A stretch of 64,000 nucleotides of DNA from Legionella_A sp963772805 (GCA_963772805.1 CAVYYU010000003.1:248001-312000), one strand, 5' to 3'. Positions 1 to 8,955 are shown, numbered from the stretch's first letter. The notes: generated by a model from the letters alone, not told the origin. Numbers and translations: made by a program.

Positions 1-339
1 GTAGCTGGTGGATGAAAATCAGGCCCAACCATACAGCCGCCCAATATTGTAAGGATGAGTAACAAACAATGTTTAGAATAAAAACTAAATGAGTGCACGT
101 TAGCATCCTGCTAGACAATTTCATCCATATTGATCCTATCACGAAAGCGTTGCTTTTCAGTTTCAAGGTCCATCTTAAACACCGATAGTTCTCGGTGCAC
201 TCCATACAAACGACTATTTTAAGCAGAGACGAGTATATATTACATGGCATATGTAAGGATAACTCAGGCAATTTGGTACGTCATTAAAAAACAGTTTTGA
301 AATTATGATTCACATCACGTTTCTTGATCGCAGGCCTGG
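1..339. other. Window-edge intergenic region, no gene seen
   Basis: No coding frame of useful length with a ribosome binding site is visible on either strand. A 6-bp hairpin (CACCGA/TCGGTG, about 180-197) and a 20-codon minus-strand frame (111-173) are present, but neither is convincing. The region lies downstream of the minus-strand kinase gene. Confidence 0.5.
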
Positions 340-1320
340 TTAGTATTCAATTTGATCTAACAATTCAATCTGTTCATTAAGATTTATCATCTGATTTTGC
401 CAATATACCGGCGTATTAAACCAAGGAAAATTTAAAGGGAATGCTGGATCAGCCCAGCGTTTTGCGAGCCATCCTGAAAAATGCAGCATGCGTAGTGTAC
501 GTAATGGTTCGATTAAATGGCGTTCGCGTGGGTTAAAATCATGAAACTCACAATAACCCCTTAAAATTTTCTGCAATTGTTCATCCATTTGTTGCGGTTC
601 ACCTGAAAGCAACATCCAAATATCCTGTATCGCAGGACCCATGAGGCAATCGTCTAAGTCTACAATATGAGGGCCCGATTCGCTCCATAATACATTTCCT
701 GCATGACAATCGCCGTGCAAGCGTATTTGATCAACTTGACCTACGCTGTTAAATATATGCTGAATTTTTTGTAAGGCCGCATCGACTGTTTTGCAAAAAT
801 TAGGTTTTAAATAATCCGGAATCAAGTTTTGTTCAATAAGGAATTCATACGGATCACGACCGTAACTTTGAGTATTTAATTGGATGCGATGTTGAAACGG
901 CTTGCATGCACTGACTCCATGTAGACGCCCTATGAAGCGTCCCATCCATTCTAATTGTTCGCTATTATCCAATTCCAGTCCATGGCCGCCGCGTCTGGGA
1001 AAGAGCGCGAATCTGAAATCATGATGATGGTGCAAGGTTTGATCGTTTATAATTAAAGGGGCGATAATGGGAATTTCATGTTCTACTAATTCAAATGAGA
1101 ACTGATGTTCTTCTAAAATAGCGGCAGAACTCCAGCGATGAGGTCTATAAAATTTCGCGATGAGGGGTTCAGAATCGTCAATTCCTATTTGATAAACACG
1201 GTTTTCATAGCTATTAAGTACAAGTAAGCTGCCTGTGCAAAGAAAACCCGTGCTTTCAATTGCATCCAAAATAACATTTGGATTGAGCTGCGCAAAGGGT
1301 GTTTGATTCTCGTGATTCAA
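340..1320 (-). CDS. srkA: SrkA/YihE-type stress response protein kinase
   Basis: Predicted cytoplasmic serine/threonine kinase of the aminoglycoside-phosphotransferase fold (YihE/SrkA/RdoA family), which in E. coli limits stress-induced (MazEF-linked) cell death. Visible family signatures are the N-terminal LNSYENRVYQ block, the RLHGDCHAGN catalytic loop near residues 200-209, the VDLDDC metal-binding segment near 221, and RRWADPAFP near the C terminus. No ATG lies in the first part of the frame. I chose the TTG at 1320 because AGAGGA sits 7 bases upstream and the resulting 326 residues match the E. coli length (328). An upstream TTG (1377) would add 19 residues that resemble nothing in the family. 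The gene stands alone. Confidence 0.9.
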   Translation of the reverse strand: MNHENQTPFAQLNPNVILDAIESTGFLCTGSLLVLNSYENRVYQIGIDDSEPLIAKFYRPHRWSSAAILEEHQFSFELVEHEIPIIAPLIINDQTLHHHHDFRFALFPRRGGHGLELDNSEQLEWMGRFIGRLHGVSACKPFQHRIQLNTQSYGRDPYEFLIEQNLIPDYLKPNFCKTVDAALQKIQHIFNSVGQVDQIRLHGDCHAGNVLWSESGPHIVDLDDCLMGPAIQDIWMLLSGEPQQMDEQLQKILRGYCEFHDFNPRERHLIEPLRTLRMLHFSGWLAKRWADPAFPLNFPWFNTPVYWQNQMINLNEQIELLDQIEY

Positions 1321-1597
1321 ATGTGAATCCTCTGATACGTCAGTATGAGGATGTATTATACAGGTTGTTTGCAGCAAGCGTAGCTCAAAGGCTTAAGCGG
1401 CTATCCGGCAATTCGTTGTGCGTTGAAAGTGGCTCGTATTGGCATAGACTAATATGGGGGCTCTTCTCTTAACTTCATGCTAAATAAAATTTATATAATA
1501 AAGACCACTTAACGGATCACCGATAATTGAATAGATCCTTGAATAGTCGTTTTCACCCAACTACACTTAAAAAAATGTTCGCAAAGGAATGGAAAGC

Positions 1598-2650
1598 ATG
1601 ACAATAAATGTACTTGGATATGCAGCACCGTCTGCTAACGCCCCTCTCGCTCCTTACCGCTTCGAGCGCCGTGAACCACGGATAGATGACGTGGTAATTG
1701 AGATTCTCTACTGTGGAATATGTCACTCCGATCTGCACCAAGTCAGGGATGATTGGGGTAGGGGTATTTATCCTATGGTGCCTGGTCATGAAATCATTGG
1801 TCGTGTCCTCAGTGTGGGGACTGGAGTCAATAATTTTAAACCAGGTGATCAAGTAGGTGTCGGTTGTATGGTTGATTCGTGCCGACAATGTACGTCCTGC
1901 AATCAAGGGCTGGAGCAGTATTGCGAACAGGGTTCAACGTTAACTTATAACTGTCTTGATCGACATGATAAAATGCCCACTTTTGGTGGTTATTCTCAGA
2001 AAATTGTTGTATCTGATAAATTTGTATTGAAAATTCCCGATGGGTTGGATCTTGAAAAGGCGGCACCCTTACTCTGTGCCGGGATCACAACCTGGTCTCC
2101 ATTACGCCAGTGGCATATAGGTAAAGATAGCCACGTGGCAGTTATAGGCCTTGGAGGCCTCGGCCATATGGCCCTTAAACTAGCAAAAGGACTCGGCGCT
2201 AATGTTACATTATTTAGCCGTTCCCCCGGAAAAGAGCAAGATGCGCGTCGATTAGGAGCTGATGAAGTCGTAATTTCAACCGATCGTGCGCAAATGGCAA
2301 ACGTAAACGCTAAGTTTGATCTCATTCTTGATACGGTACCTTATGCTCACGATCTCAATGCCTATTTACTCTCTTTATCGTTAAATGGCACTCTAGTGGT
2401 GCTTGGGTTTTTAGGTGCGCTGGAGCCGTCTTTGAACACCGTTCCCTTAATAATGGGGCGCAAATCGGTAGCGGGTTCTTTAATCGGCGGTATAGCCGAA
2501 ACGCAAGAGTTACTTAATTTCTGCGGCAAGCATGCCATCAATCCAGATATCGAGCTAATCAAGATGCAGGATATCAATGAGGCTTACGAGCGTATGCTTA
2601 AAAGTGATGTAAAATATCGTTTTGTAATTGATATGGCATCGTTGAAGTAG
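1598..2650 (+). CDS. Zinc-dependent NAD(P) alcohol dehydrogenase / aldehyde reductase (YahK-like)
   Basis: Medium-chain dehydrogenase of the cinnamyl-alcohol-dehydrogenase type that interconverts aldehydes and alcohols with NAD(P)H. The catalytic zinc ligands appear as YCGICHSDLHQ (about residue 38) and GHE (about 64). The structural-zinc cysteines form the cluster CRQCTSCNQGLEQYC, and the Rossmann motif is GLGGLGHMALKLA (about 185). The end, EAYERMLKSDVKYRFVID, is nearly that of E. coli YahK. Two ATGs are close together. The second (1598) is preferred because AAGGA lies 8 bases before it, whereas the first (1589) directly abuts that sequence. The physiological substrate cannot be told from sequence. 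Confidence 0.88.
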   Translation: MTINVLGYAAPSANAPLAPYRFERREPRIDDVVIEILYCGICHSDLHQVRDDWGRGIYPMVPGHEIIGRVLSVGTGVNNFKPGDQVGVGCMVDSCRQCTSCNQGLEQYCEQGSTLTYNCLDRHDKMPTFGGYSQKIVVSDKFVLKIPDGLDLEKAAPLLCAGITTWSPLRQWHIGKDSHVAVIGLGGLGHMALKLAKGLGANVTLFSRSPGKEQDARRLGADEVVISTDRAQMANVNAKFDLILDTVPYAHDLNAYLLSLSLNGTLVVLGFLGALEPSLNTVPLIMGRKSVAGSLIGGIAETQELLNFCGKHAINPDIELIKMQDINEAYERMLKSDVKYRFVIDMASLK

Positions 2651-2672
2651 AAACAACAATAGAGTCAGGAGA

Positions 2673-2735
2673 GTCAGGCTTTGCCTTTTGTCAGATTAAA
2701 TTAAAAAGTAAGGCCTGGATTTTTATTTGGGTGAG
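2673..2735. repeat. Diverged intergenic repeat, copy A
   Basis: The segment begins GTCAGGCTTTGCC and continues to TTAAAAAGTAAGGCCTGG. It resembles the segment at 8720-8785 at both ends. Its two halves are partly complementary (CAGGCTTTGC against GTAAGGCCTG), so it may fold as a hairpin. It lies downstream of the alcohol dehydrogenase; function unknown. Confidence 0.5.
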
Positions 2736-2857
2736 CCGACGGCTGAGGAGAAGTCCAAATTGGCGGGTCACCTTTGGAGAATTATCACCATTCTTGAACA
2801 TGATGTGTAATATCAAGCAAATGGCAATAGTTCACTTATTGGATTATGAGTAACGAT

Positions 2858-3151
2858 ATGAAAAAATTAATAATATTTATCTTGTTGATATCAAATATTA
2901 ATTACTGCTGGGCACTTCGATGCAAGGGTCAATTAGTCTATGAAGGTGATCCGCAGGAGAGGGTCGTTAATCTATGTGGTGACGCTCAAACTAAAACAAC
3001 ACTGAGTACCACGCAGGATTTATTCAATTCCGACGGTATAAAATCTGGCTCAACCCAATTCCTTACTGAAATATGGACCTACCATGCATCCCCCCAAGAT
3101 TTTATACATCAAGTATATTTTACAAATAAACATAGTGACGTCAATTACTGA
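2858..3151 (+). CDS. DUF2845-like small secreted protein, probably frameshifted near its end
   Basis: Small exported protein. It starts with a signal peptide (MKKLIIFILLISNINYCWA) followed by LRCKGQLVYEGD and NLCGDAQ, which resemble the start of DUF2845 proteins found in Legionella and other gammaproteobacteria, with the typical WTY...F..VYFTN strand near the end. The frame stops at 3151 after NKHSDVNY. A one-base shift at about 3134 instead reads VTSITENLPAP and stops at 3170, which fits the family's usual ending (F.NGKVTSI). I therefore suspect a single-base insertion or a sequencing error. ATG 2846 is an alternative start, but 2858 gives a clean signal peptide. Function unknown. Confidence 0.6.
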   Translation: MKKLIIFILLISNINYCWALRCKGQLVYEGDPQERVVNLCGDAQTKTTLSTTQDLFNSDGIKSGSTQFLTEIWTYHASPQDFIHQVYFTNKHSDVNY

Positions 3152-3273
3152 AAATTTACCCGCTCCCTGATTCCTTTTGATTTTCTGGAGTGTCGGAAAT
3201 AAGCAAGTCGACGGGCCAATGGTAAAGACGGTTGGAAAACCCTTAACCGATATAACAATTGGCTTGGTTAATA

Positions 3274-4062
3274 CTATATTGGTTCGCCAATACAATTACT
3301 TTTTTTATCAATATCTGCTTCATAACAAAATTTCTTGATGATAATTTCATAGTTCTTTTTTTCTAAACCAAGGGTTTTCCCTTGAAAAATATAAAAATAG
3401 ATATAAATGGGGAGTGCTTTCTGCGGAATGCGTTTCTCATAGTCAGGAGGAGAAAATATCCAGGAAGAAATTAGATTTTCATAATCAGAAGAATGACCGG
3501 TGCTGCTATAAAAACGCACTTCCCTTGGCTTCCAAATAAACCCATGCGTAAAGAGTGTGTCGTGATAATCCTGCCTAAATGTCATTGAAGTCCTACCCTT
3601 CGATAGCTCAGGGGGCCAAACAATATAAGCTGTATTTAATGAGTGTGAAAATTCCTGATCTCGCTTAAAAAATTCAATATCAATTTCATTTGTCTCATCT
3701 GGACCTACATCAGGTGTGGGATAATTAAACAATGCCAGCGTAATATTTGGCTCTAATCTATCCGCATGGCTTATGACATAAAACCAGTATTTACCAAACC
3801 ACAATGGTTTATCCGTCGAGACTCCCGCAGAAAACCATTTGCCATCTTTATAGGATATTTTTAAATGCAGCCATCCCTTGTTATCAACCCATGCATTATC
3901 GCTTGACCAGTAATTCGGACCGGGGGAACCATAGTCATCTTTAACCTGCCATTTTATATCTGAAAAATAGATCGTTTTTGCATAACAAATCTGTTGGTTA
4001 CAGATCATAATTAGCATTAAAATAACCCATGAATTGATAATGATACGTAATCGAGTGATCAT
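3274..4062 (-). CDS. Secreted glycoside hydrolase family 16-like protein
   Basis: Predicted exported beta-glucanase-like protein of 262 residues. A signal peptide or signal anchor spans about residues 8-28 and ends ICYA. The mature part has concanavalin-A-like features: WSSDNAWVDNKGWLHLKI, and the GH16-type catalytic motif E-x-D-x-E in NEIDIEF (about residues 128-134), followed by HGFIWKPREVRFY, the usual back strand of GH16 folds. The length fits a single catalytic domain. The substrate is not predictable and the lack of neighbours with related functions gives no hint. A lectin-like, non-catalytic role is possible. Confidence 0.7.
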   Translation of the reverse strand: MITRLRIIINSWVILMLIMICNQQICYAKTIYFSDIKWQVKDDYGSPGPNYWSSDNAWVDNKGWLHLKISYKDGKWFSAGVSTDKPLWFGKYWFYVISHADRLEPNITLALFNYPTPDVGPDETNEIDIEFFKRDQEFSHSLNTAYIVWPPELSKGRTSMTFRQDYHDTLFTHGFIWKPREVRFYSSTGHSSDYENLISSWIFSPPDYEKRIPQKALPIYIYFYIFQGKTLGLEKKNYEIIIKKFCYEADIDKKSNCIGEPI

Positions 4063-4390
4063 ATATTTTATTCTTTATTTTAAAAAAGCACCTATTTAAT
4101 CATAGTCTATTTTATTGTTTGTGAATTACTTTTTAAGGCTATGCTCTTTAGCCGGTATAGGAGGTGGTTTGGTCTTTATCGGCGTTCAATGCTTTAAATA
4201 AACCCTGTGATCTTGCCCCAAAATATCAGCCTGATTTCGCCAATTATTTCAAGAAGTCTTGTCAAGAAAATATTGATCACACAAGAACGCCTAGCAACCT
4301 ATTGCCACCCCATTACATAGTTAATTAACTACTCCTTGCTATTAAGCGCTAAGCATTCCGCCACATCATGTAAAGCAGCACTAGAGATTT
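4063..4390. other. Intergenic region upstream of the GH16-like gene and IS copy 1
   Basis: No open frame with a ribosome binding site is visible. The part next to 4062 must carry the promoter of the minus-strand GH16-like gene. It is AT-rich with no unambiguous consensus. Confidence 0.4.
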
Positions 4391-4406
4391 TCTTTGTGAT
4401 CATTAT

Positions 4407-6063
4407 TGTCGGAGCAAAATAGAAATGTCCCCTTTCGGGCAATTTAGAAATGTCACCTTGTAACATTAATCCCCTCTAAAAATATCCCAGGGGTTTGGGG
4501 ACAGAGTCCCCATTTTAAATAGCCCTGCGAAGCAGCCATTTTGGTCTTGGCGGCTGAAGATAAACAGCAGCTCAATCCCCTCACGGTCATTGCCGTCCCC
4601 GGCTGTTCCGTAATTTAATTATACAATATATTCTAAATTACGCCATTTGTTGGCGTTTTTTGAGCATAAGCTTCTGTTGCTGTTGGATTGATAATGAAAT
4701 GTCGCCATGGATGATTCGCTGGTGGCGTATACTTTTTAGCATTATTCCTTATCGTATCTACTTTCGACTCTAGTTGTTTGGCATCAACAATAGCAGCATT
4801 AGGTTTTGCTCTCTCATGGCAGGTGTAATCTAATATTTTTCCTTGGCATACTAAAGTGACTACATCATTTAGATCTTTGCAAACAGTAACCATCGAGTGC
4901 TGTAACCTATAGCCTTTTGTGTTTGTTTTAATTTGATAAATCACATTTTCATAGCTTATTTCTAGATTTTTTGAGATTTTCCGCTCATCTTGGTAGCTCA
5001 AAATCAGATTCATCTCTTCATCCGTTGGCAAATCCTTACGGTGTGCGTTCTCTGAACTTCTGGCTTCCACTGCAAAACGGCTATTGTGATCCTTTATATA
5101 CGTCGGTAAATACGCATTAGCAGACTCTATATCGCTGATCCCAAGTAATCGCATCTCTTTCACTAATCGATCCTGCAGTGTCTGATTAGCGCGTTCTACG
5201 CGACCTTTCGCTTCAGGGCTGTGAGCGCAAATCAACTCGATACCCAGTTGGCCTGCTGCACGTCCAAATTGTGTTTCTGTGTCTTCTGAGGCTGTAGGTA
5301 GATTAATCCGGAATATACCGTGTCGATCACTGTAAGTAGCTAAAGGGATTCCATGCTCAACAATATACTTATGCATTAATTTAAAATAACCAGCGGTTGT
5401 TTCAGTGGGTTCAAAGTGCAGGCTGCATAACTGGCTGGTTGCATCGTCAATAGCGACCAATAAACAACATTTAGGTCCTCGGTCTTCGAACCAGGGGTGA
5501 GGAGAGCCATCTATTTGGGTAAGCTCACCAAAACAATCGCGACGATCTCGCTGAGGATGAATTTGGGCTTGCTTCTGACGATTTGCTTTCCAGAAGCCCC
5601 ATTCAACCATCCATTGTCTCAATGTCTCTTTGCTGACTTTAATACCATGTTTTTCATAGAGCTTTTCAGCAGCAAATTTAGGTCCAAAATCATAATAATG
5701 CGTTTCTATTAATGTTTTGATTACTTCTATTTTTTCATCGCTATGCTTCCGATTACTTGGACAGCCTCGCTGTTTTGATTGTAATCCTTCTGCACCATAC
5801 TGCTTATAGTTCCTTACCAAACGTTTTATTTGTCTTACCGTCAACCCAAGATGCTGCGCTGCAATCTTCTGCGTTAATCGCTTATCAATTATTTTTTCAA
5901 TGATGGATAAGCGCTCTATCTCCTTTGTGCTCATCGCTAATAACCCCTTTAAGAGCATTTTCCGTCCTCGATGATATTTGCCTACTTAAAGACTAGATTC
6001 ACCGAGACCAAAAGGGGACATTTCTATTTTGCCCAAAGGGGACATTTCTAAATTGCCGCTACA
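4407..6063 (-). mobile_element. IS1202-like insertion sequence, copy 1 (1,657 bp)
   Basis: Complete insertion sequence with the transposase on the minus strand. The ends are imperfect inverted repeats: TGTCGGAGCAAAATAGAAAT at 4407 and, on the complement from 6063, TGTAGCGGCAATTTAGAAAT. It is flanked by a 16-bp target duplication, TCTTTGTGATCATTAT, at 4391-4406 and 6064-6079. Each end carries two tandem copies of a TAGAAATGTCCCC-type motif, likely transposase-binding sites. A second copy of the same length, with an identical transposase, lies at 51413-53069. The long duplication, TGT ends and single DDE orf match the IS1202/ISNCY group (the ISTde1-type subgroup is known for duplications of about 15-18 bp). 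The subgroup assignment is from memory. Confidence 0.92.
4633..5958 (-). CDS. IS1202/ISNCY-type DDE transposase (copy 1)
   Basis: 441-residue transposase. The N terminus carries helix-turn-helix segments (LTQKIAAQHLGLTVRQIKRL, about residues 28-47). A retroviral-integrase-type catalytic core follows, with acidic residues in QIDGSP, TYSDRHG and SPEAKGRVER (D-D-E). It is identical in sequence to the protein at 51518-52843. The start ATG is preceded by GAGGACGG. A second in-frame ATG (8 codons downstream) is possible. The frame is intact, so the element is probably still capable of moving. Confidence 0.93.
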   Translation of the reverse strand: MLLKGLLAMSTKEIERLSIIEKIIDKRLTQKIAAQHLGLTVRQIKRLVRNYKQYGAEGLQSKQRGCPSNRKHSDEKIEVIKTLIETHYYDFGPKFAAEKLYEKHGIKVSKETLRQWMVEWGFWKANRQKQAQIHPQRDRRDCFGELTQIDGSPHPWFEDRGPKCCLLVAIDDATSQLCSLHFEPTETTAGYFKLMHKYIVEHGIPLATYSDRHGIFRINLPTASEDTETQFGRAAGQLGIELICAHSPEAKGRVERANQTLQDRLVKEMRLLGISDIESANAYLPTYIKDHNSRFAVEARSSENAHRKDLPTDEEMNLILSYQDERKISKNLEISYENVIYQIKTNTKGYRLQHSMVTVCKDLNDVVTLVCQGKILDYTCHERAKPNAAIVDAKQLESKVDTIRNNAKKYTPPANHPWRHFIINPTATEAYAQKTPTNGVI

Positions 6064-6079
6064 TCTTTGTGATCATTAT

Positions 6080-6380
6080 TTGAATGGTCTGTATCTCCAT
6101 GGTATAATAAGCTCGCTTAAAACACCTTGTTTCTGCTGGCGCTGTTCGGAATATGCTCACGAAAACCAAAAATCACTGACACAAGCTTCTTGAAAAAATT
6201 GAGAGCAAAATGATCGGAAAGATGAGCCGTCTAGCAGGATGTGCTGGATTTTAAGTTTCTTGTATATGATCTTCGTCACTATTTTTTACTCAGGTTTGGA
6301 TTTTTTTAATGCCAAATAAAGTTGCAATTATTTATTGGTAACATGTGGATCTTAAATTTCAACAAAAAAGGGAGGTGGTC
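6080..6380. other. Intergenic region between IS copy 1 and the next gene
   Basis: No gene is seen. The stretch carries the leader of the gene starting at 6381, whose Shine-Dalgarno GGGAGG lies at about 6370-6375. Confidence 0.4.
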
Positions 6381-7499
6381 ATGCCGTTATCAGAAAATAT
6401 AAGTACTCCGCAAAAAAACATTAGGGAGATTTTTAAAAATCACGTAACGGAAAAAAAAATAGAGACCAGTCTATATGATAAATTTTGTGAAAGTGACTCG
6501 CTAATTAATGTATATCACCCGTTAACATCTGGAGATGCTTTCATTGCTGCGGCACTTGATTTTGATCTTCTAAACCTGACTGAAGAAACAGCCCTGACTT
6601 TTAAATCTATTTTTGAACATAGATCATTTCCAGCCTTTCAAGATAACCAAAGCTTGTTGTTCGCCATCCAAAAGGCTGCTCAGCAAGCGTATTATGCGTT
6701 TAAGCCTGCGAGTCAGGAGCGACAATTATCAAGTGTTTCCTCAGTATCATCGACTCCAAGCGCGAATAGTTGTTCTAAAACGGAACCTGTGCTAATCAGA
6801 AAAAATACTGTAGAAAACGAGTTGAACGTTGTTAGAGCAGGTCCTAATTTGAGCAGGCCAGATGCCATGCGCGCTTTTGCGCAGCAAATCGCTCAAATTG
6901 AGCTGAAACACGAGCAGTGGCTGAACTTAAAGCATCGTTCCATGGTCGAAAATATAAAGAATCTGTCATGGGAAACATATCAGGACACATTCAATCAATC
7001 CTTTTTAGAGCTTACTAGATACCTAAAACACACCACTAATAAGGCTCTGGCCAGCACCGTAGGGAGTGATAAATCACCAGTTACACATGAACAAATAAAT
7101 GCGATTTACATCCCGGGATATCTGTATGAGAGACGCCAGTCTGAACCGAAGCGTGCACTCCAATTTTATTTACAACTATTGGATGAATTAAAACGCCATA
7201 TAAAAACACAGCCAAATCTTAATATGATGATGCTGCTGACAGTATCGCGTATAGTGCGCTGCTATGATTTACTCAACATGAAAAACAAAGCAAATGAATA
7301 TACAAAAATTTTAGTTGATAACGGCGTTTCTGGTGATGTTTTTGACGATGATTTGGATAATGAAGTGTTCCAGATAAACCACAAAAGATCAGAAAAACAA
7401 GCTGGAAATTTTTTTGGTTCAGTCAAATCTATCCCGCCAACGCAGACTGCAAAGACAAGTTCACTAGAGTATAAAAGCTCCTCTAACCAATCATTGTAG
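6381..7499 (+). CDS. Hypothetical protein, possible Dot/Icm-type effector
   Basis: 372-residue soluble protein that I do not recognise. It has no signal peptide and no membrane segment. It shows a helical N-terminal part, a serine-rich linker at about residues 120-145 (SSVSSVSSTPSANSCS), and a helical domain at about 160-330 with several hydrophobic helices. The polar C-terminal tail ends EYKSSSNQSL. Non-secretory, linker-containing proteins with Ser/Glu-rich tails are common among Dot/Icm substrates, so translocation is a possibility and not a demonstration. ATG 6381 is chosen because GGGAGG lies 5 bases upstream. The GTG at 6345 would add 12 residues that include the ribosome binding site. 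Confidence 0.6.
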   Translation: MPLSENISTPQKNIREIFKNHVTEKKIETSLYDKFCESDSLINVYHPLTSGDAFIAAALDFDLLNLTEETALTFKSIFEHRSFPAFQDNQSLLFAIQKAAQQAYYAFKPASQERQLSSVSSVSSTPSANSCSKTEPVLIRKNTVENELNVVRAGPNLSRPDAMRAFAQQIAQIELKHEQWLNLKHRSMVENIKNLSWETYQDTFNQSFLELTRYLKHTTNKALASTVGSDKSPVTHEQINAIYIPGYLYERRQSEPKRALQFYLQLLDELKRHIKTQPNLNMMMLLTVSRIVRCYDLLNMKNKANEYTKILVDNGVSGDVFDDDLDNEVFQINHKRSEKQAGNFFGSVKSIPPTQTAKTSSLEYKSSSNQSL

Positions 7500-7565
7500 G
7501 GTAGATCCTGCTCTGATTTGTTGGACCTCCTACCAAAAGAGTAAATATCAATGTAGAGGTGCAAT

Positions 7566-7884
7566 ATGAGTAATAATAATCCTGAGTAAACAGCAGTCTG
7601 TAAAAATACAGCCACCCAATTTAAAGACTCAGCTAGAAAGAAAGCACTCCTCAAGTAGCACAAGATCTTGGTTTGACGGAGTCAGTGCTTTATTCCTGGG
7701 GCGTGAGGAAAATCAAGGCGGTGATTCAATCGAGAATCAAAAATGCCAACAAGTATATTTTGCGCGATTAAAGCGGGAGAATTCACGGCGGGCTGTGGAA
7801 GATGCGCTTTTAAAAAAGGTGGCTTTGCGTTCAATCGATTTTTGCAACACTTTAAATTTTAATCAACTATATTTTAAGTTGTAA
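7566..7884 (+). pseudogene. Small gene broken by a frameshift near its start
   Basis: An ATG at 7566 with a good ribosome binding site (AGAGG at 7555-7559) reads only MSNNNPE before a stop. In the next frame, the sequence from about 7588 is open for some 98 codons to a TAA at 7882-7884. It reads polar protein-like sequence such as KTQLERKHSSSSTRSWFDGV and SRRAVEDALLKKVALRS. Removing one base near 7587 would join the two into a protein of about 105 residues. I do not recognise the family. It directly follows the unknown gene at 6381 and may have been its partner. Confidence 0.5.
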
Positions 7885-7997
7885 AAGTCGCTTAGAGGGG
7901 TGTCTGTTTTTTCGGGGTAAGCTTCAATATGAAGCTTGCAATGCCCGTTGCCAAACCTGATAAACATAAGATTTCAAATTAAATTGAGAATGATTTT

Positions 7998-8639
7998 ATG
8001 AGAACAATAAATTACGCATCTAGAACGATAGGAAATATTGCCATTTCAACTGAGTTAAATAAAATCACAATCAATACAGAAAGATTGCAATTAAGATCAC
8101 TAAATCAAAATGAAGAAGACTCCTTACTCGAAGATTATATTATTCTTTTTGGGGACTCAAAAAATGTGGAATTATTTGCTGAAGGTGAATCATGGAGTAA
8201 GAACAAAGTAGAAGAATTAGTCAAAAGTGAAATACAAAAATGGAATGATGGTAATCGATTGTGTCTTTTATCCATTCATGACGTTGAAACAGGGCAGTTT
8301 ATGGGTAGTTTACATATTATTCATGCCATACAAGACTATGTGAACATAGGACGTGGTCATGAAAATGTCGCTGAAATTGCTTATATCCTTGATAAAGCCT
8401 TTTGGGGAAAAGGATATGGTACTGAAATTGCGGCAATTGGGAAACAATATGTAAAACATATTGTTTCAGAGAGCGAAAGTAATTCTCTTGAAAGTACACT
8501 CAAAGAAATTGTTGCTACCGTTCACCCATTGAATGAAGGTTCAAAGAGAATTTTACAAAAAACCTTCAAACATCAAGAGTCCGAAGAGCTCATCAAATTT
8601 GGTGGACAGCCGCGTCTTTTATTTTTTCAAACCATTTAA
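7998..8639 (+). CDS. GNAT-family N-acetyltransferase (RimJ/RimL-like)
   Basis: 213-residue acetyltransferase. After an N-terminal stretch of about 25 residues come TERLQLRSL, the standard RimJ/RimL-type first strand (about 28-36), then GQFMGSLHI, and the motif-A acetyl-CoA loop in AEIAYILDKAFWGKGYGTEIA (about 125-145). The end has the usual HPLNEGSKRILQK helix. The acceptor (ribosomal protein N terminus, antibiotic or other) cannot be predicted. It is a single gene in an accessory zone. Confidence 0.8.
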   Translation: MRTINYASRTIGNIAISTELNKITINTERLQLRSLNQNEEDSLLEDYIILFGDSKNVELFAEGESWSKNKVEELVKSEIQKWNDGNRLCLLSIHDVETGQFMGSLHIIHAIQDYVNIGRGHENVAEIAYILDKAFWGKGYGTEIAAIGKQYVKHIVSESESNSLESTLKEIVATVHPLNEGSKRILQKTFKHQESEELIKFGGQPRLLFFQTI

Positions 8640-8955
8640 ACTTGAAAACCACCCAGTAAATAAAGAAGCCTCTTCAGAGGCGAACCATGTGATTAATACA
8701 AAGAAACGGGAATCAGAGCGTCAGGCTTTGCTTTTTACCCCATGCAATTAAAAAGCAAGGTCTGGGTCTTTATTTTGTGTCTAGGTGGGGCGAACTGACG
8801 AATGAGGCTGGTCGCCCGGGTCAAAATATCTGGCAAATTTTATAAGCTTTTGGCTGTACCCCCCGCAAAGATGTATCTATGTTTCAGTGCAATTTGTTCA
8901 TTTGTAAATTCTCTACTACACTTTTTTATACCATACAATAAAAATAAGAGCAGCC
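8640..8955. other. Intergenic region with a repeat copy, no gene
   Basis: No coding frame is supported. The stretch holds the repeat at 8720-8785 and the AT-rich leader of the deacetylase gene. Confidence 0.4.
8720..8785. repeat. Diverged intergenic repeat, copy B
   Basis: It starts GTCAGGCTTTGCTTTT and continues to AATTAAAAAGCAAGGTCTGG. It aligns with 2673-2735 in both arms, and the arms are mutually complementary (GGCTTTGCTTTT with AAAAGCAAGGTC), giving a stem-loop of about 45 nt. It lies between the acetyltransferase and deacetylase genes. A role as a transcript end is possible. Confidence 0.5.

Noticed and set aside
111..173. 20-codon minus-strand frame MDLETEKQRFRDR...
   Set aside because: Too short, no clear ribosome binding site and no homology I can name.
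5497..5712. 71-residue frame antisense to the transposase (also at 51764-51979)
   Set aside because: Present in both IS copies only because it is the complement of the transposase gene; no ribosome binding site.
7262..7663. 133-residue minus-strand frame overlapping the unknown gene and the frameshifted small gene
   Set aside because: It overlaps a better-supported plus-strand gene with a strong ribosome binding site and has no recognisable domain.
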